From Flavobacterium degerlachei (GTDB taxonomy: Bacteria; Bacteroidota; Bacteroidia; Flavobacteriales; Flavobacteriaceae), in contig NZ_FNMV01000012.1 of assembly GCF_900106645.1 (NCBI RefSeq), positions 83,078 through 147,077 on the forward strand: a DNA stretch of 64,000 nucleotides. The letters run 5' to 3'. Of this stretch, positions 1 through 8,186 are shown piece by piece. Position numbers and translations under genes: made by a program. The first letter of the stretch is position 1, and every line of letters starts with the position of its first letter. The notes below the pieces were generated by a model. That model was not told the origin of the DNA, ran no database searches, and saw only the letters and a list, made by a program, of their open reading frames with translations.

Positions 1-42
1 AATTCAAAAAGTAATTTTTAAAGCTTATTCCATTTTTTTTAA

Positions 43-145
43 GGAGCTAATCCTGCTATCCGCTATATTCCCGATATAGAAAAACTACGGCTAAAAAGCC
101 TTGTTTTTCTTATCGGGAGATGCCGCTGCTATCAGGGCTAAAAAT
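43..145 (+). repeat. Dispersed intergenic element, copy 1
   Basis: The element opens with GGAGCTA and a CCGCTAT-CGCTATAT block, and closes with GATGCCGCT-CTATC-GGGCTAAA; a second copy lies at 11275-11357. The centre differs between the copies and can fold, here through an inverted repeat around TTTTTC and GAAAAA-like tracts. It lies upstream of queD and outside any gene. I recall similar sequences between genes of other Flavobacterium genomes, but this is memory rather than a search result. Confidence 0.6.
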
Positions 146-197
146 CAGAGGTAGCAGGAAAGACGATATTTCCAATTCATTTGTCATGTCAATTTAC

Positions 198-205
198 TAA
201 ATTTG
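198..205 (+). promoter_or_regulatory. Candidate -7 box for queD
   Basis: TAAATTTG matches the Bacteroidota -7 consensus TANNTTTG and lies 19 nt before the queD ATG. The only upstream TTG is about 14 nt away, which is shorter than the usual 17-23 nt, so only the -7 part is convincing. Confidence 0.35.
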
Positions 206-224
206 CAGACAAAATTATATCTCG

Positions 225-677
225 ATGAGCAATATCAGAATTACAAAAAAATTTAGTTTCGAAACCGGTCACGCCTTATATGGTTATGATGGGAAATGTA
301 AAAATGTTCACGGACATAGTTATAAATTGTCAGTAACCGTTATAGGAAGTCCAATCGAGAATCGAAATGATGTTAAATTTGGAATGGTTATCGATTTTAC
401 GGACTTGAAAAAAATAGTAAAAGAAGAAATTGTAGATCAATTTGATCATGCAACTGTTTTTAACGAAACCACACCGCATGTGGAATTGGCGCACGAATTA
501 AAGAACCGAGGACACCATGTAATCTTGGTAGATTACCAGCCTACAAGCGAAAATATGGTAATTGATTTTGCCCAAAGAATAATTGGTAGATTACCGGCAG
601 ATATCAGACTTTTTTCTTTAAAATTGCAAGAAACAGATTCGTCTTTTGCCGAATGGTACGCTAGCGACAATTTGTAA
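225..677 (+). CDS. queD: 6-carboxy-tetrahydropterin synthase (QueD/PTPS family)
   Basis: A 150-residue protein of the 6-pyruvoyl-tetrahydropterin synthase fold. The zinc ligands His16, His29 and His31 are present (GHALY and VHGHSY), as are the catalytic Cys25 just before VHGH, the Asp74-His75 pair (FDHATVF), and the substrate-binding Glu108 in PTSENM. In bacteria the enzyme normally converts dihydroneopterin triphosphate into 6-carboxy-tetrahydropterin for queuosine and other 7-deazaguanines. Length and motifs are typical. It is followed after 24 nt by the lpxH-like gene on the same strand, so the two may be cotranscribed. No other queuosine genes are in the window, so a different pterin role cannot be excluded. 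Confidence 0.88.
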   Translation: MSNIRITKKFSFETGHALYGYDGKCKNVHGHSYKLSVTVIGSPIENRNDVKFGMVIDFTDLKKIVKEEIVDQFDHATVFNETTPHVELAHELKNRGHHVILVDYQPTSENMVIDFAQRIIGRLPADIRLFSLKLQETDSSFAEWYASDNL

Positions 678-701
678 ATTCACAACCCATACTTTAGCTT
701 C

Positions 702-1460
702 ATGCAATTACCTAATAATAAAAAAATATACTTTGCCTCCGATCAGCATTTTGGTGCGCCAACGGCTGAGTTGAGTCTTCCAAGAGAGAAAAAATTTGTC
801 GCTTGGCTTGACGAAGTAAAAGTAGATGCCGAAGCTATTTTTCTATTAGGTGATTTATTCGACTTTTGGTTCGAATATAAAACAGTAGTTCCCAAAGGAT
901 TTATTAGGGTTTTAGGCAAGCTTGCCGAAATTCGTGATTGCGGAATTCCTATTTATTTTTTTGTAGGGAACCATGATTTGTGGATGGAAGACTATTTCGA
1001 GAAAGAATTAAACATTCCTGTTTTTCATGATAACCAGGAATATACTTTTGCAGATAAGACTTTTTTAGTAGGACATGGGGATGGAAAAGGACCTGGTGAT
1101 ATGGGTTACAAACGCATGAAAAAAGTATTTACAAATCCATTCTCAAAATGGCTTTTTAGATGGCTACATCCAGATATTGGAGTAGGACTGGCACAATATC
1201 TTTCAGTGAAAAACAAATTGATTTCTGGTGATGAAGACATTACCTTTCTTGGCGAAGACAATGAATGGTTGATTCTATACTCCAAAAGAAAATTGGAAAC
1301 AAAACATTACAATTACCTTGTTTTTGGTCATCGTCATCTACCTATGAAAGTAACCGTAGGAGAAAACTCCGAGTATGTCAATCTTGGCGACTGGATCAAT
1401 TATTTCACTTATGGGGTTTTCGATGGTGAAACTTTCGAGATCAAAAAGTACGAGAATTAA
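702..1460 (+). CDS. lpxH: UDP-2,3-diacylglucosamine diphosphatase (LpxH-like metallophosphoesterase)
   Basis: A 252-residue calcineurin-like phosphoesterase. The metal-binding motifs appear in order: D14-x-H16, GDLFDFW at about 50-56, GNHD at 89-92, a GHGDG loop near 125 and GHRH near 209. This pattern and length fit LpxH, which cleaves UDP-2,3-diacylglucosamine to lipid X in lipid A synthesis at the inner membrane. The GDxFDxW element separates LpxH from general phosphatases. Its 3' end overlaps the convergent gene at 1457-1813 by 4 bp. Other lpx genes are absent nearby, so the assignment rests on family resemblance. Confidence 0.78.
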   Translation: MQLPNNKKIYFASDQHFGAPTAELSLPREKKFVAWLDEVKVDAEAIFLLGDLFDFWFEYKTVVPKGFIRVLGKLAEIRDCGIPIYFFVGNHDLWMEDYFEKELNIPVFHDNQEYTFADKTFLVGHGDGKGPGDMGYKRMKKVFTNPFSKWLFRWLHPDIGVGLAQYLSVKNKLISGDEDITFLGEDNEWLILYSKRKLETKHYNYLVFGHRHLPMKVTVGENSEYVNLGDWINYFTYGVFDGETFEIKKYEN

Positions 1461-1813
1461 TTCATTCCTTCACCGTTCAAATAATCATCTAGATTAATTT
1501 TAAACAAAGTACCTTCTACTAGGTCTTTTACCGAGTTTAGCTCTTCCATGGAAACGGCTAAATCAATTTGGGAACAAGGTGTTTTTAGTAAAAATTTGTG
1601 GCATTCATTTTTTAGGACGCAATCATCACAACAGTTATTAAGAATGTAACTTTCTTGAATACAACACTGAAACAGTTTCAGTTCGTGTCGACTGAAATAG
1701 AAACCAGTTTCTCTAAAAATCAATTGGACTTTATCTGTTAATACTTCGTTCTCTTTTCTCCAGTAGAAAGAAGTACCTGCATCATTATAATATATCTGTT
1801 TCATTTCTTGCAT
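1457..1813 (-). CDS. Small cysteine-rich conserved protein of unknown function
   Basis: A 118-residue soluble protein with a cluster of cysteines: FQCC, then NNCCDDCVLKNEC and TPCSQ at about residues 48-82. The spacing could bind a metal, although no classical zinc finger is formed. The N-terminal half is predicted beta-rich. It looks like a small protein family restricted to Bacteroidota (possibly DUF6686, from memory). A -7 type TATATTTG box reads toward it at 1830-1837, so it is probably transcribed on its own. No function is claimed. Confidence 0.7.
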   Translation of the reverse strand: MQEMKQIYYNDAGTSFYWRKENEVLTDKVQLIFRETGFYFSRHELKLFQCCIQESYILNNCCDDCVLKNECHKFLLKTPCSQIDLAVSMEELNSVKDLVEGTLFKINLDDYLNGEGMN

Positions 1814-1878
1814 CGTAATTCGTTTGAAACAAATATAATAATTATTTAGATTTATTCTAAATAAAAACCAATTATAAT

Positions 1879-3147
1879 TTACTCCTGATTCTCGTGTTCT
1901 TCCAGGTCTTTGGTCAAGTCCAGTTTTCTGAACGTAGGGGAGATTATCCCGGTTGTCAATACTACGAATAGCGTCATGCTTCCTCCAAAGACAACTGCAG
2001 TTACCGTTCCCATTAGTTTTGCCGTAAGTCCACTTTCAAAAGCGCCTAATTCGTTTGAAGAACCCACAAACATAGAGTTTACTGCCGAGACTCTGCCTCG
2101 CATGTGGTCTGGAGTTTTAAGTTGTAAAATGGTTTGGCGAATTACTACCGAAATACCATCGAAAACTCCACTAAGGAACAAGGCTGCAAGCGATACCCAA
2201 AAAATGGTGGAAAGACCAAAAACAATAATACAGATTCCAAATGCGAATATGGCAGACAATAATTTCATTCCTGCATTTTTACTCACCGGAACGTAGGCGG
2301 TAATCAACATGGTGATAAAAGCACCAACTGCCGGAGCAGCTCTTAAAAAACCAAAGCCTTCGGGGCCTACTTTTAGGATGTCTTGTGCAAAAATGGGCAA
2401 CAGTGCCACTGCTCCTCCAAAAAGGACTGCCACCATGTCTAATGTTATAGCTCCTAAAACGGTTTTGTTATTGAATACAAACTTTAACCCTTCAGATAAA
2501 CTTTGCATTACCGGTTCCCCTATTTTCGGATTCATAATCGGCTTTTTCTCAATTTGAGATAAAAAAAGCATCGCAAAAATAGAACAGGCGAAAACAGAAC
2601 ACATAGACCAATGTACGCCAATCAAAGTAATGGAAAAACCGGCTACGGCAGGTCCCGCCACTGAAGCTATTTGCCAAACGGAACTACTCCAGGTAGCCGC
2701 ATTTGGATAAACTTTCTTTGGGACCAATAGTGATAAAAAGGAAAAAATAGTTGGCCCTAGGAAAGCTCGTACTAATCCTCCCAAGAAAACCAATATATAA
2801 ATAGAATACAAAATAGTTTTAGTAGCATAATCTTGCACGACCGCAGGCCAAGTCAAAAGAAAAAGGCCAAAACTGATAACCGAAAAAGCCAAAATGCATT
2901 TTAGCAACAGCCCTTTCTTCTCTTTTTGGTCGACAATGTGTCCAGCAAATAATGCCATAGATACTGCTGGAATTACTTCCATTAAACCAATAAGTCCTAG
3001 TGAAAGAGGATCTTTAGTGATGCTGTACACCTGCCATTCGATTACGATAAACTGCATAGACCAGGCGAAAACCATGGCAAAACGCAACAATAAAAAAGTA
3101 TTAAATTCTTTGTAACGTAAAGCTGCGTACGGATCTTTCTTTGTCAT
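1879..3147 (-). CDS. MFS transporter, EntS/MFS_3-like exporter
   Basis: A 422-residue integral membrane protein with about 12 predicted membrane segments and the MFS loop signature GHIVDQKEKKG after segment 2. The N-terminal part (YKEFNTFLLLRF, IEWQVYSITKDPLSLG) is characteristic of the MFS_3 group, which includes enterobactin exporters and macrolide-efflux-like proteins. It probably exports a small hydrophobic compound, but the substrate cannot be read from the sequence. It lies 13 nt downstream of recJ on the same strand and is probably cotranscribed with it. Confidence 0.8.
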   Translation of the reverse strand: MTKKDPYAALRYKEFNTFLLLRFAMVFAWSMQFIVIEWQVYSITKDPLSLGLIGLMEVIPAVSMALFAGHIVDQKEKKGLLLKCILAFSVISFGLFLLTWPAVVQDYATKTILYSIYILVFLGGLVRAFLGPTIFSFLSLLVPKKVYPNAATWSSSVWQIASVAGPAVAGFSITLIGVHWSMCSVFACSIFAMLFLSQIEKKPIMNPKIGEPVMQSLSEGLKFVFNNKTVLGAITLDMVAVLFGGAVALLPIFAQDILKVGPEGFGFLRAAPAVGAFITMLITAYVPVSKNAGMKLLSAIFAFGICIIVFGLSTIFWVSLAALFLSGVFDGISVVIRQTILQLKTPDHMRGRVSAVNSMFVGSSNELGAFESGLTAKLMGTVTAVVFGGSMTLFVVLTTGIISPTFRKLDLTKDLEEHENQE

Positions 3148-3160
3148 TTTTTCAAGCTAA

Positions 3161-4849
3161 TTATCTAATATTTTTTAATCTCAATTGGATGGATATTTTT
3201 CCGTTCCATTCATTTTCGTCTATACAATACACGGCTTCAAATGGTTTTTGATTCGTGGTTAAATCCATCTTGTCTCCCAATCCAAATCCTATTGCCGGAA
3301 TCCCTTCGGAATTATTTTGTTTCACAAACAGTTTCAAATGTTCGTCTTCAGCACCCATTTTCTTTACATAGCCCGTATCTTTAACGTTCTTCGTCAAAAA
3401 TACTGGTGTCATATTTTGGGGGCCAAAAGGTTCAAATTGTTTTAAGATTCGGGTTAGTTTTGGAGTGATATCTGCAAAATCTATTTCAGCATCAATCTCG
3501 ATTTCCGGAATTAGCATATCAGGATGTATCGTTTCCTGAACTTGTTTTTCAAAGGCTTCTTTAAAAACAGAATAATTTTCTTCTTTTAAAGTCATTCCCG
3601 CAGCATACATATGTCCTCCAAATTGCTCTAAATGTTGAGAACAAGCTTCTAGTGCATTATAAACATCAAAACCTTTGACTGATCGTGCAGAAGCTGCATA
3701 TTTATCACCACTTTTTGTAAAAACAAGAGTAGGGCGATAGTAAGTTTCAATCAATCGAGAAGCTACAATCCCAATAACGCCTTTATGCCAATCTTCCTGA
3801 TATAAAACAGTGGTGAAACGATCTTTCTCGCCATTATTTTCAATTTGCAATAATCCTTCTTTGGTGATTTGTTTGTCTAGTTCTTTACGGTCAGAATTAT
3901 ATTGTTCAATTTCAGAGGCAAATTGTTGTGCTTGCTCAAAATCAAATTCGGTTAATAACTCCACTGCATGATTCCCATGTTTAATTCGTCCGGCTGCGTT
4001 AATTCGCGGTGCGATGATAAAAACGACATCTGTAATATCTAAGGTCTGTTTTTTTATTTGGTGAATCAAAGCTTTAATTCCTGGTCTGGGATTGCTATTG
4101 ATGACATGTAAGCCGTAATAGGCGAGGACACGATTTTCGCCCGTCATTGGTACAATATCAGCAGCAATTGCTGTTGCTACGAGGTCTAAGTACGGAATGA
4201 AATCATCAATAGTTTGATTTCTTTTACTTCCTAAAGCTTGTATTAGTTTGAAACCGACACCACAACCGCATAGTTCGTCATAAGGATAGAAACAATCGTT
4301 TCTTTTTGGATCGAGAACAGCTACGGCTTCGGGTAAAAATTCCCCTGGTCTATGGTGGTCACAAATGATAAAGTCGATGTTTCGTTCTTTTGCGTAAGCG
4401 ACATGATCAATGGATTTAATACCGCAATCTAAGGCAATAATCAGCGTAAAACCATTGTCATCTGCAAAGTCAATCCCTTTAAATGAGATGCCATATCCTT
4501 CAAGATATCGATCAGGAATATAAGTGGCAACATTAGGGTAATATGATTTTAAATAGGCAGAAACAAGCGAAACCGCTGTTGTCCCATCAACATCATAATC
4601 ACCAAAAACAAGAATATTCTCTTGGTTTTCAATTGCAAGTTCGATTCTTGCAACCGCTTTTTCCATATCTTTCATCAAGAATGGATCGTGTAAATGGTCT
4701 AATGAAGGGCGGAAAAAATTCTTGGCATCATCAAAAGTTTCGATGCCTCGTTGAACCAATAAGGTGGCGACAAAATCTTCTACATTCAAAGCTTGCGCCA
4801 GATTTTTTATCTTTTCCTCTGAAGGCTTTGGTTTAATAGTCCAACGCAT
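3161..4849 (-). CDS. recJ: Single-stranded-DNA-specific 5'-3' exonuclease RecJ
   Basis: A 562-residue protein with the DHH phosphoesterase motifs: FGDYDVDGTTA (motif I, about residues 81-91), ALDCGI (motif II), CDHH (motif III) and later GRIKHG in the DHHA1-type region. RecJ degrades single-stranded DNA from the 5' end in recombinational repair and mismatch repair using Mn/Mg. The length is typical, with a C-terminal OB-like domain (about 450-560). The start at MRWTIKPKP matches the family N-terminus. It precedes the MFS gene by 13 nt. Confidence 0.95.
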   Translation of the reverse strand: MRWTIKPKPSEEKIKNLAQALNVEDFVATLLVQRGIETFDDAKNFFRPSLDHLHDPFLMKDMEKAVARIELAIENQENILVFGDYDVDGTTAVSLVSAYLKSYYPNVATYIPDRYLEGYGISFKGIDFADDNGFTLIIALDCGIKSIDHVAYAKERNIDFIICDHHRPGEFLPEAVAVLDPKRNDCFYPYDELCGCGVGFKLIQALGSKRNQTIDDFIPYLDLVATAIAADIVPMTGENRVLAYYGLHVINSNPRPGIKALIHQIKKQTLDITDVVFIIAPRINAAGRIKHGNHAVELLTEFDFEQAQQFASEIEQYNSDRKELDKQITKEGLLQIENNGEKDRFTTVLYQEDWHKGVIGIVASRLIETYYRPTLVFTKSGDKYAASARSVKGFDVYNALEACSQHLEQFGGHMYAAGMTLKEENYSVFKEAFEKQVQETIHPDMLIPEIEIDAEIDFADITPKLTRILKQFEPFGPQNMTPVFLTKNVKDTGYVKKMGAEDEHLKLFVKQNNSEGIPAIGFGLGDKMDLTTNQKPFEAVYCIDENEWNGKISIQLRLKNIR

Positions 4850-4900
4850 ATTAATATGGATTATACTGTTTTTGAAATTTATTAAGTAAAAAATAGAATT

Positions 4901-4949
4901 ACCGCAAATTCGCTAATTATTACTGTTTGTAAATTTGCGAATTTGCGGT
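4901..4949 (-). terminator. Hairpin downstream of the hopJ-family gene
   Basis: A perfect 13-bp inverted repeat (4901-4913 with 4937-4949, ACCGCAAATTCGC) is separated by 23 nt. It lies just beyond the stop of the gene ending at 4959 and could end the rsmI-hopJ transcript. The sequence type also resembles the short repeated words common between Flavobacterium genes, so a repeat origin is equally possible. Confidence 0.5.
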
Positions 4950-4958
4950 TAAAATTTT

Positions 4959-5303
4959 TTATTTCAAATCTAAGGCATCTACTTCAAATCGAATTCCATT
5001 CCATCCGGTTGTCATGAAGTTGCGAATATTCTGATGGTCTGTCCCTTTTGGATTTTTCAAAACGTCTTCAAAATAATACGCGCCAAAACAAGCTAATGTT
5101 TCGTCTTTTGATAAGTTTTGCAATTTGGCGAAAGCAAATAATTTGCAAGAGCCAGAATTTTCGCCAGCAGTATTTAGTTGATTTCCGTTTTGAAAAGTAG
5201 TAGGAGTAAAATGGTAATTTTCCTCAATTACAGCGATTGTTTCCGGGAATGTTATTTCTTCGGGAGTATTTTTTAATTTGGATAAAAAAGATGCTAAGGT
5301 CAT
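4959..5303 (-). CDS. HopJ type III effector family protein
   Basis: A 114-residue protein that fits the HopJ family (MTLASFLSKL, ITFPETIAVIEENY, FTPTTFQNG, FGAYYFEDVL). The start at 5303 was chosen because an upstream in-frame extension to 5420 would lie inside rsmI and is lysine-rich non-family sequence. The chosen ATG is 10 nt after the rsmI stop. Despite the name, the family is widespread in bacteria without type III secretion, so the protein is probably a cytoplasmic housekeeping protein of unknown role. Probable two-gene operon with rsmI. Confidence 0.8.
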   Translation of the reverse strand: MTLASFLSKLKNTPEEITFPETIAVIEENYHFTPTTFQNGNQLNTAGENSGSCKLFAFAKLQNLSKDETLACFGAYYFEDVLKNPKGTDHQNIRNFMTTGWNGIRFEVDALDLK

Positions 5304-5313
5304 AGTCTTGTAT

Positions 5314-6036
5314 TTATTCTTGGTCTTCGTCTTTTGAGAATTTACTCTTTTTAACTTCTTTAACGATTGGTTTTCCGCCAACCACCACAACAATTTCTCC
5401 TCGCGGCGCTGTTTTTTCAAAATGGGTTAAAACTTCACGAGTGGTTCCTCTTACATTTTCTTCGTGTAATTTAGATAATTCTCTAGATACGCAAATGGGT
5501 CTGTCTTCGCCAAAGTAGGTGATGAACTCAGCCAATGTTTTCACTAGTTTATGAGGAGAAACATATAGAATCATAGTTCTTGTTTCTTCAGCAAGTTCTA
5601 AATATCGAGTTTGACGTCCTTTTTTTTCTGGTAAAAAACCTTCAAAAACAAATTTGTCATTGGGTAAACCGCTATTGACCAATGCAGGAACAAAAGCCGT
5701 TGCACCAGGCAAACATTCGACAGTTATTCCGTTTTCGACACAAGCGCGAGTCAACAGGAAACCTGGATCAGAAATCGCTGGAGTTCCGGCATCAGAAATC
5801 AAGGCAATAGTTTCACCTGCTTTCATTCTTGAAATTAAATTCTCAACCGTTTTGTGCTCGTTGTGCATATGATGGCTGTGCATATGTGTGCCAATCTCAA
5901 AATGCTTTAAGAGTTTTCCGCTGGTGCGAGTGTCTTCGGCCAGAATCAAATCGACTTCTTTTAGAATTCGGATTGCTCTAAACGTCATGTCTTCGAGATT
6001 TCCTATGGGTGTGGGAACTATATATAATTTTGACAT
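5314..6036 (-). CDS. rsmI: 16S rRNA (cytidine1402-2'-O)-methyltransferase RsmI
   Basis: A 240-residue tetrapyrrole-methylase-fold enzyme. It begins with YIVPTPIGNLEDMT, followed by LAEDTRTSGKLL, ALISDAGTPAISDPG and LPGATAFVPAL, all diagnostic of RsmI, which 2'-O-methylates C1402 of 16S rRNA using S-adenosylmethionine. The family is often 270-290 residues. This copy lacks most of the C-terminal helical extension, as Bacteroidota homologues often do. It heads a probable operon with the hopJ-family gene 10 nt downstream. Confidence 0.93.
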   Translation of the reverse strand: MSKLYIVPTPIGNLEDMTFRAIRILKEVDLILAEDTRTSGKLLKHFEIGTHMHSHHMHNEHKTVENLISRMKAGETIALISDAGTPAISDPGFLLTRACVENGITVECLPGATAFVPALVNSGLPNDKFVFEGFLPEKKGRQTRYLELAEETRTMILYVSPHKLVKTLAEFITYFGEDRPICVSRELSKLHEENVRGTTREVLTHFEKTAPRGEIVVVVGGKPIVKEVKKSKFSKDEDQE

Positions 6037-6136
6037 AAAATGGGATGCGAGTATTCTATTTAGTTTTGGAAAAAAACAAAAAACGGTTCTTTGATTTTAG
6101 TTTGTTTTTATCGTGATTTATGAAATTCAAATTTGT

Positions 6137-7246
6137 CTAAAGGAATTTCTTCTCAATGATATCCATGAAGCGTTCTGCATAATCATCTTTTCCTTTCCAA
6201 TAATTATAATCAGGTTTTACCATCTCTTCTATAAAGTTTTTTGTTTCATAAAAGTTGTCAAAGGTGATTAGTTGATTTAGAACGCGGTTGTAATCTTCGG
6301 TGCTATTGCCAAAAAGATGTTTTACAAATGCGATTCTATCGTTCAAATCAATATCTATTCCTTTTGATAGTTTGTCATTTAGAGATACATTTTTTGTTTG
6401 TGCAGTTTCAGGTTTAGTTTCCGCTATATTAACTGGAGCTTTTTCTTTTGGAGCTTCAAATTCTGTTATTGGAGGTAATGCTTCAACATCATCTACTTTT
6501 ACAAAATGCGGTTCACTATAATTGCCACCTAATAAATCAGCAAATGATATCTGCATCGTTTCTGCCTGTTTCGGAACTTCCAATTCAGTGTCTTCCGTTA
6601 GTTCAAAAGCGGCTTTAAACGCTGGCGGAGTTTCTTCTTCAGATACTACATCTTCTTCAGTTGTATTTTCTTGACTTTCCTCTTCTGGTAAATCATTTTC
6701 TTCTGTGTCAGGCTGTAGCTCCTGTATATCTGCTTTAAATTCTTCAATAACTGTTGTTTCCTCCTCTGAATTTTCAGATACTTCCTCTTCATTAATTTGA
6801 GGAATTTCTTCAGCAACTACTTCTTCTTCAGAACTTTCATCGATTTCAGATTCAGTGATTTCTGGAATTTCTTCAGTAGCTATTTCTTCGTCTAGACTTT
6901 CAACTTCTGTAGTTTCTTCAATCGGAATGCTTTCTTCTGCAACTGTTTCTTCCGCAACCGTTTCTTCTGAAGCTTCAGGAAAAACGTTGCTTTCCGTCAT
7001 TTCAATAACGGTTTCAACAGGCAATTCGGCATTACGATCATATAGATCTTCAATTTCTTTCTGCATTTCTGCATAATCAATCGTTGGTTTGGTCGTGCCA
7101 TAATTTTCTTCTATAAATCGCAAAACGGAAAGTTTCTCATATAATTTTTGAGTTTCCAAATACAATTGATTGATATCAGATTTATTCTTTATTTTTAAAA
7201 TTCTATGTGCAATGCTGATTAAGTCGGCTTCCAATCTTTTTTTCAT
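6137..7246 (-). CDS. Acidic low-complexity protein with conserved termini, unknown function
   Basis: A 369-residue protein in three parts. Residues 1-75 are a lysine/glutamate-rich helical region (LEADLISIAHRIL, YDRNAELP). Residues about 80-215 are glutamate-rich low-complexity sequence made of imperfect EEIPEI/EETVAEE-like words. The C-terminal ~70 residues are compact and look globular (LNDRIAFVKHLFG, YNRVLNQLITFDNF, YWKGKDDYAERFMDII). I recall the C-terminal part from hypothetical proteins of other flavobacteria. There is no signal peptide or membrane segment, so it is probably a cytoplasmic scaffold-like protein. Confidence 0.75.
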   Translation of the reverse strand: MKKRLEADLISIAHRILKIKNKSDINQLYLETQKLYEKLSVLRFIEENYGTTKPTIDYAEMQKEIEDLYDRNAELPVETVIEMTESNVFPEASEETVAEETVAEESIPIEETTEVESLDEEIATEEIPEITESEIDESSEEEVVAEEIPQINEEEVSENSEEETTVIEEFKADIQELQPDTEENDLPEEESQENTTEEDVVSEEETPPAFKAAFELTEDTELEVPKQAETMQISFADLLGGNYSEPHFVKVDDVEALPPITEFEAPKEKAPVNIAETKPETAQTKNVSLNDKLSKGIDIDLNDRIAFVKHLFGNSTEDYNRVLNQLITFDNFYETKNFIEEMVKPDYNYWKGKDDYAERFMDIIEKKFL

Positions 7247-7488
7247 AACGTTTTAGATTATAGTATGTATGGCGTATGTATTTGTGTTTTTTGTCTAATT
7301 GTATTTTGCCTAAGAAATTTAAGACCTTTTATGTAGAACATTTTATTGTTTAAATAAGCGTTCACAGATTCCCGAATTGATAAAATTTTTCTACATTTGA
7401 GACAACGTAAAAGTATAAAATCTTAAGCGGGTTTATTACAGTACAAAGTAATAAAAACTATTCATTTTTTAAGTTAGAAAAATACGAA

Positions 7489-8082
7489 ATGTTTCTCGAA
7501 AATACAGTAAATCATAAAGAACAATTTGGTTGGATTGAAGTTATATGCGGTTCAATGTTTTCGGGTAAAACCGAAGAGTTAATTCGCCGCCTCAAAAGAG
7601 CACAATTTGCCAAACAAAAAGTCGAAATATTCAAACCTGCAATTGACACTCGCTATCATAATGATATGGTTGTCTCTCACGATGCTAATGAAATTCGCTC
7701 TACAGCGGTTCCTGCAGCAGCTAACATTGCTATTTTAGCTCAAGGTTGTGACGTAGTAGGAATTGATGAAGCACAATTTTTTGATGACGAGATTGTCAAA
7801 ATTTGTAATGATCTTGCTAATCAAGGTATTCGTGTTATTGTTGCCGGATTAGACATGGATTTTAAGGGAAATCCTTTTGGACCTATGCCTGCATTAATGG
7901 CAACGGCTGAATATGTTACTAAAGTACATGCTGTGTGTACCCGCACAGGAAACCTTGCTAATTATAGTTTCCGTAAAACCGACAATGACAAACTAGTTAT
8001 GTTAGGCGAAACTGAGGAATACGAGCCGTTAAGTCGTGCGGCGTATTATCATGCCATGCGGAAAGATGAGGAGGAGAAATAA
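7489..8082 (+). CDS. tdk: Thymidine kinase (type II)
   Basis: A 197-residue TK1-type kinase that phosphorylates thymidine with ATP in pyrimidine salvage. It has the P-loop GSMFSGKTEEL (about residues 22-32), a Walker B-like GIDEAQFFD, the GLDMDFKGNPFG loop and the YEPLSRAAY thymidine-binding lasso. The four zinc-binding cysteines of many type II enzymes are not preserved: AVCTRTGN keeps only one Cys of the first pair and the second pair is gone. It is convergent with rpoN across a hairpin at 8104-8168. Confidence 0.94.
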   Translation: MFLENTVNHKEQFGWIEVICGSMFSGKTEELIRRLKRAQFAKQKVEIFKPAIDTRYHNDMVVSHDANEIRSTAVPAAANIAILAQGCDVVGIDEAQFFDDEIVKICNDLANQGIRVIVAGLDMDFKGNPFGPMPALMATAEYVTKVHAVCTRTGNLANYSFRKTDNDKLVMLGETEEYEPLSRAAYYHAMRKDEEEK

Positions 8083-8103
8083 TTTATTTAAAGGAATAAA
8101 TAA

Positions 8104-8168
8104 AAAACCATTAAGAAATTAAGAGAGGTTAAGGAAAAACTTAATTAACTCAATTTCTTAATGGTTTT
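8104..8168. terminator. Bidirectional hairpin between tdk and rpoN
   Basis: A perfect 17-bp inverted repeat (8104-8120 with 8152-8168, AAAACCATTAAGAAATT) with a 31-nt loop lies between two convergent genes and ends in T/A tracts on both strands. The long loop is unusual for an intrinsic terminator. Confidence 0.6.
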
Positions 8169-8186
8169 ATAAAATTAGGTCATGAT

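Noticed and set aside
1910..2557. Plus-strand open frames across the MFS gene
   Set aside because: They are antisense shadows of a well-supported membrane protein and have no recognisable domains.
4959..5303. Type III secretion effector function suggested by the HopJ name
   Set aside because: No type III secretion genes are present and the family is widespread in bacteria without that system.
4959..5420. Longer frame (153 residues) for the hopJ-family gene
   Set aside because: The extra N-terminus lies inside rsmI and does not match the family; the ATG at 5303 fits better.
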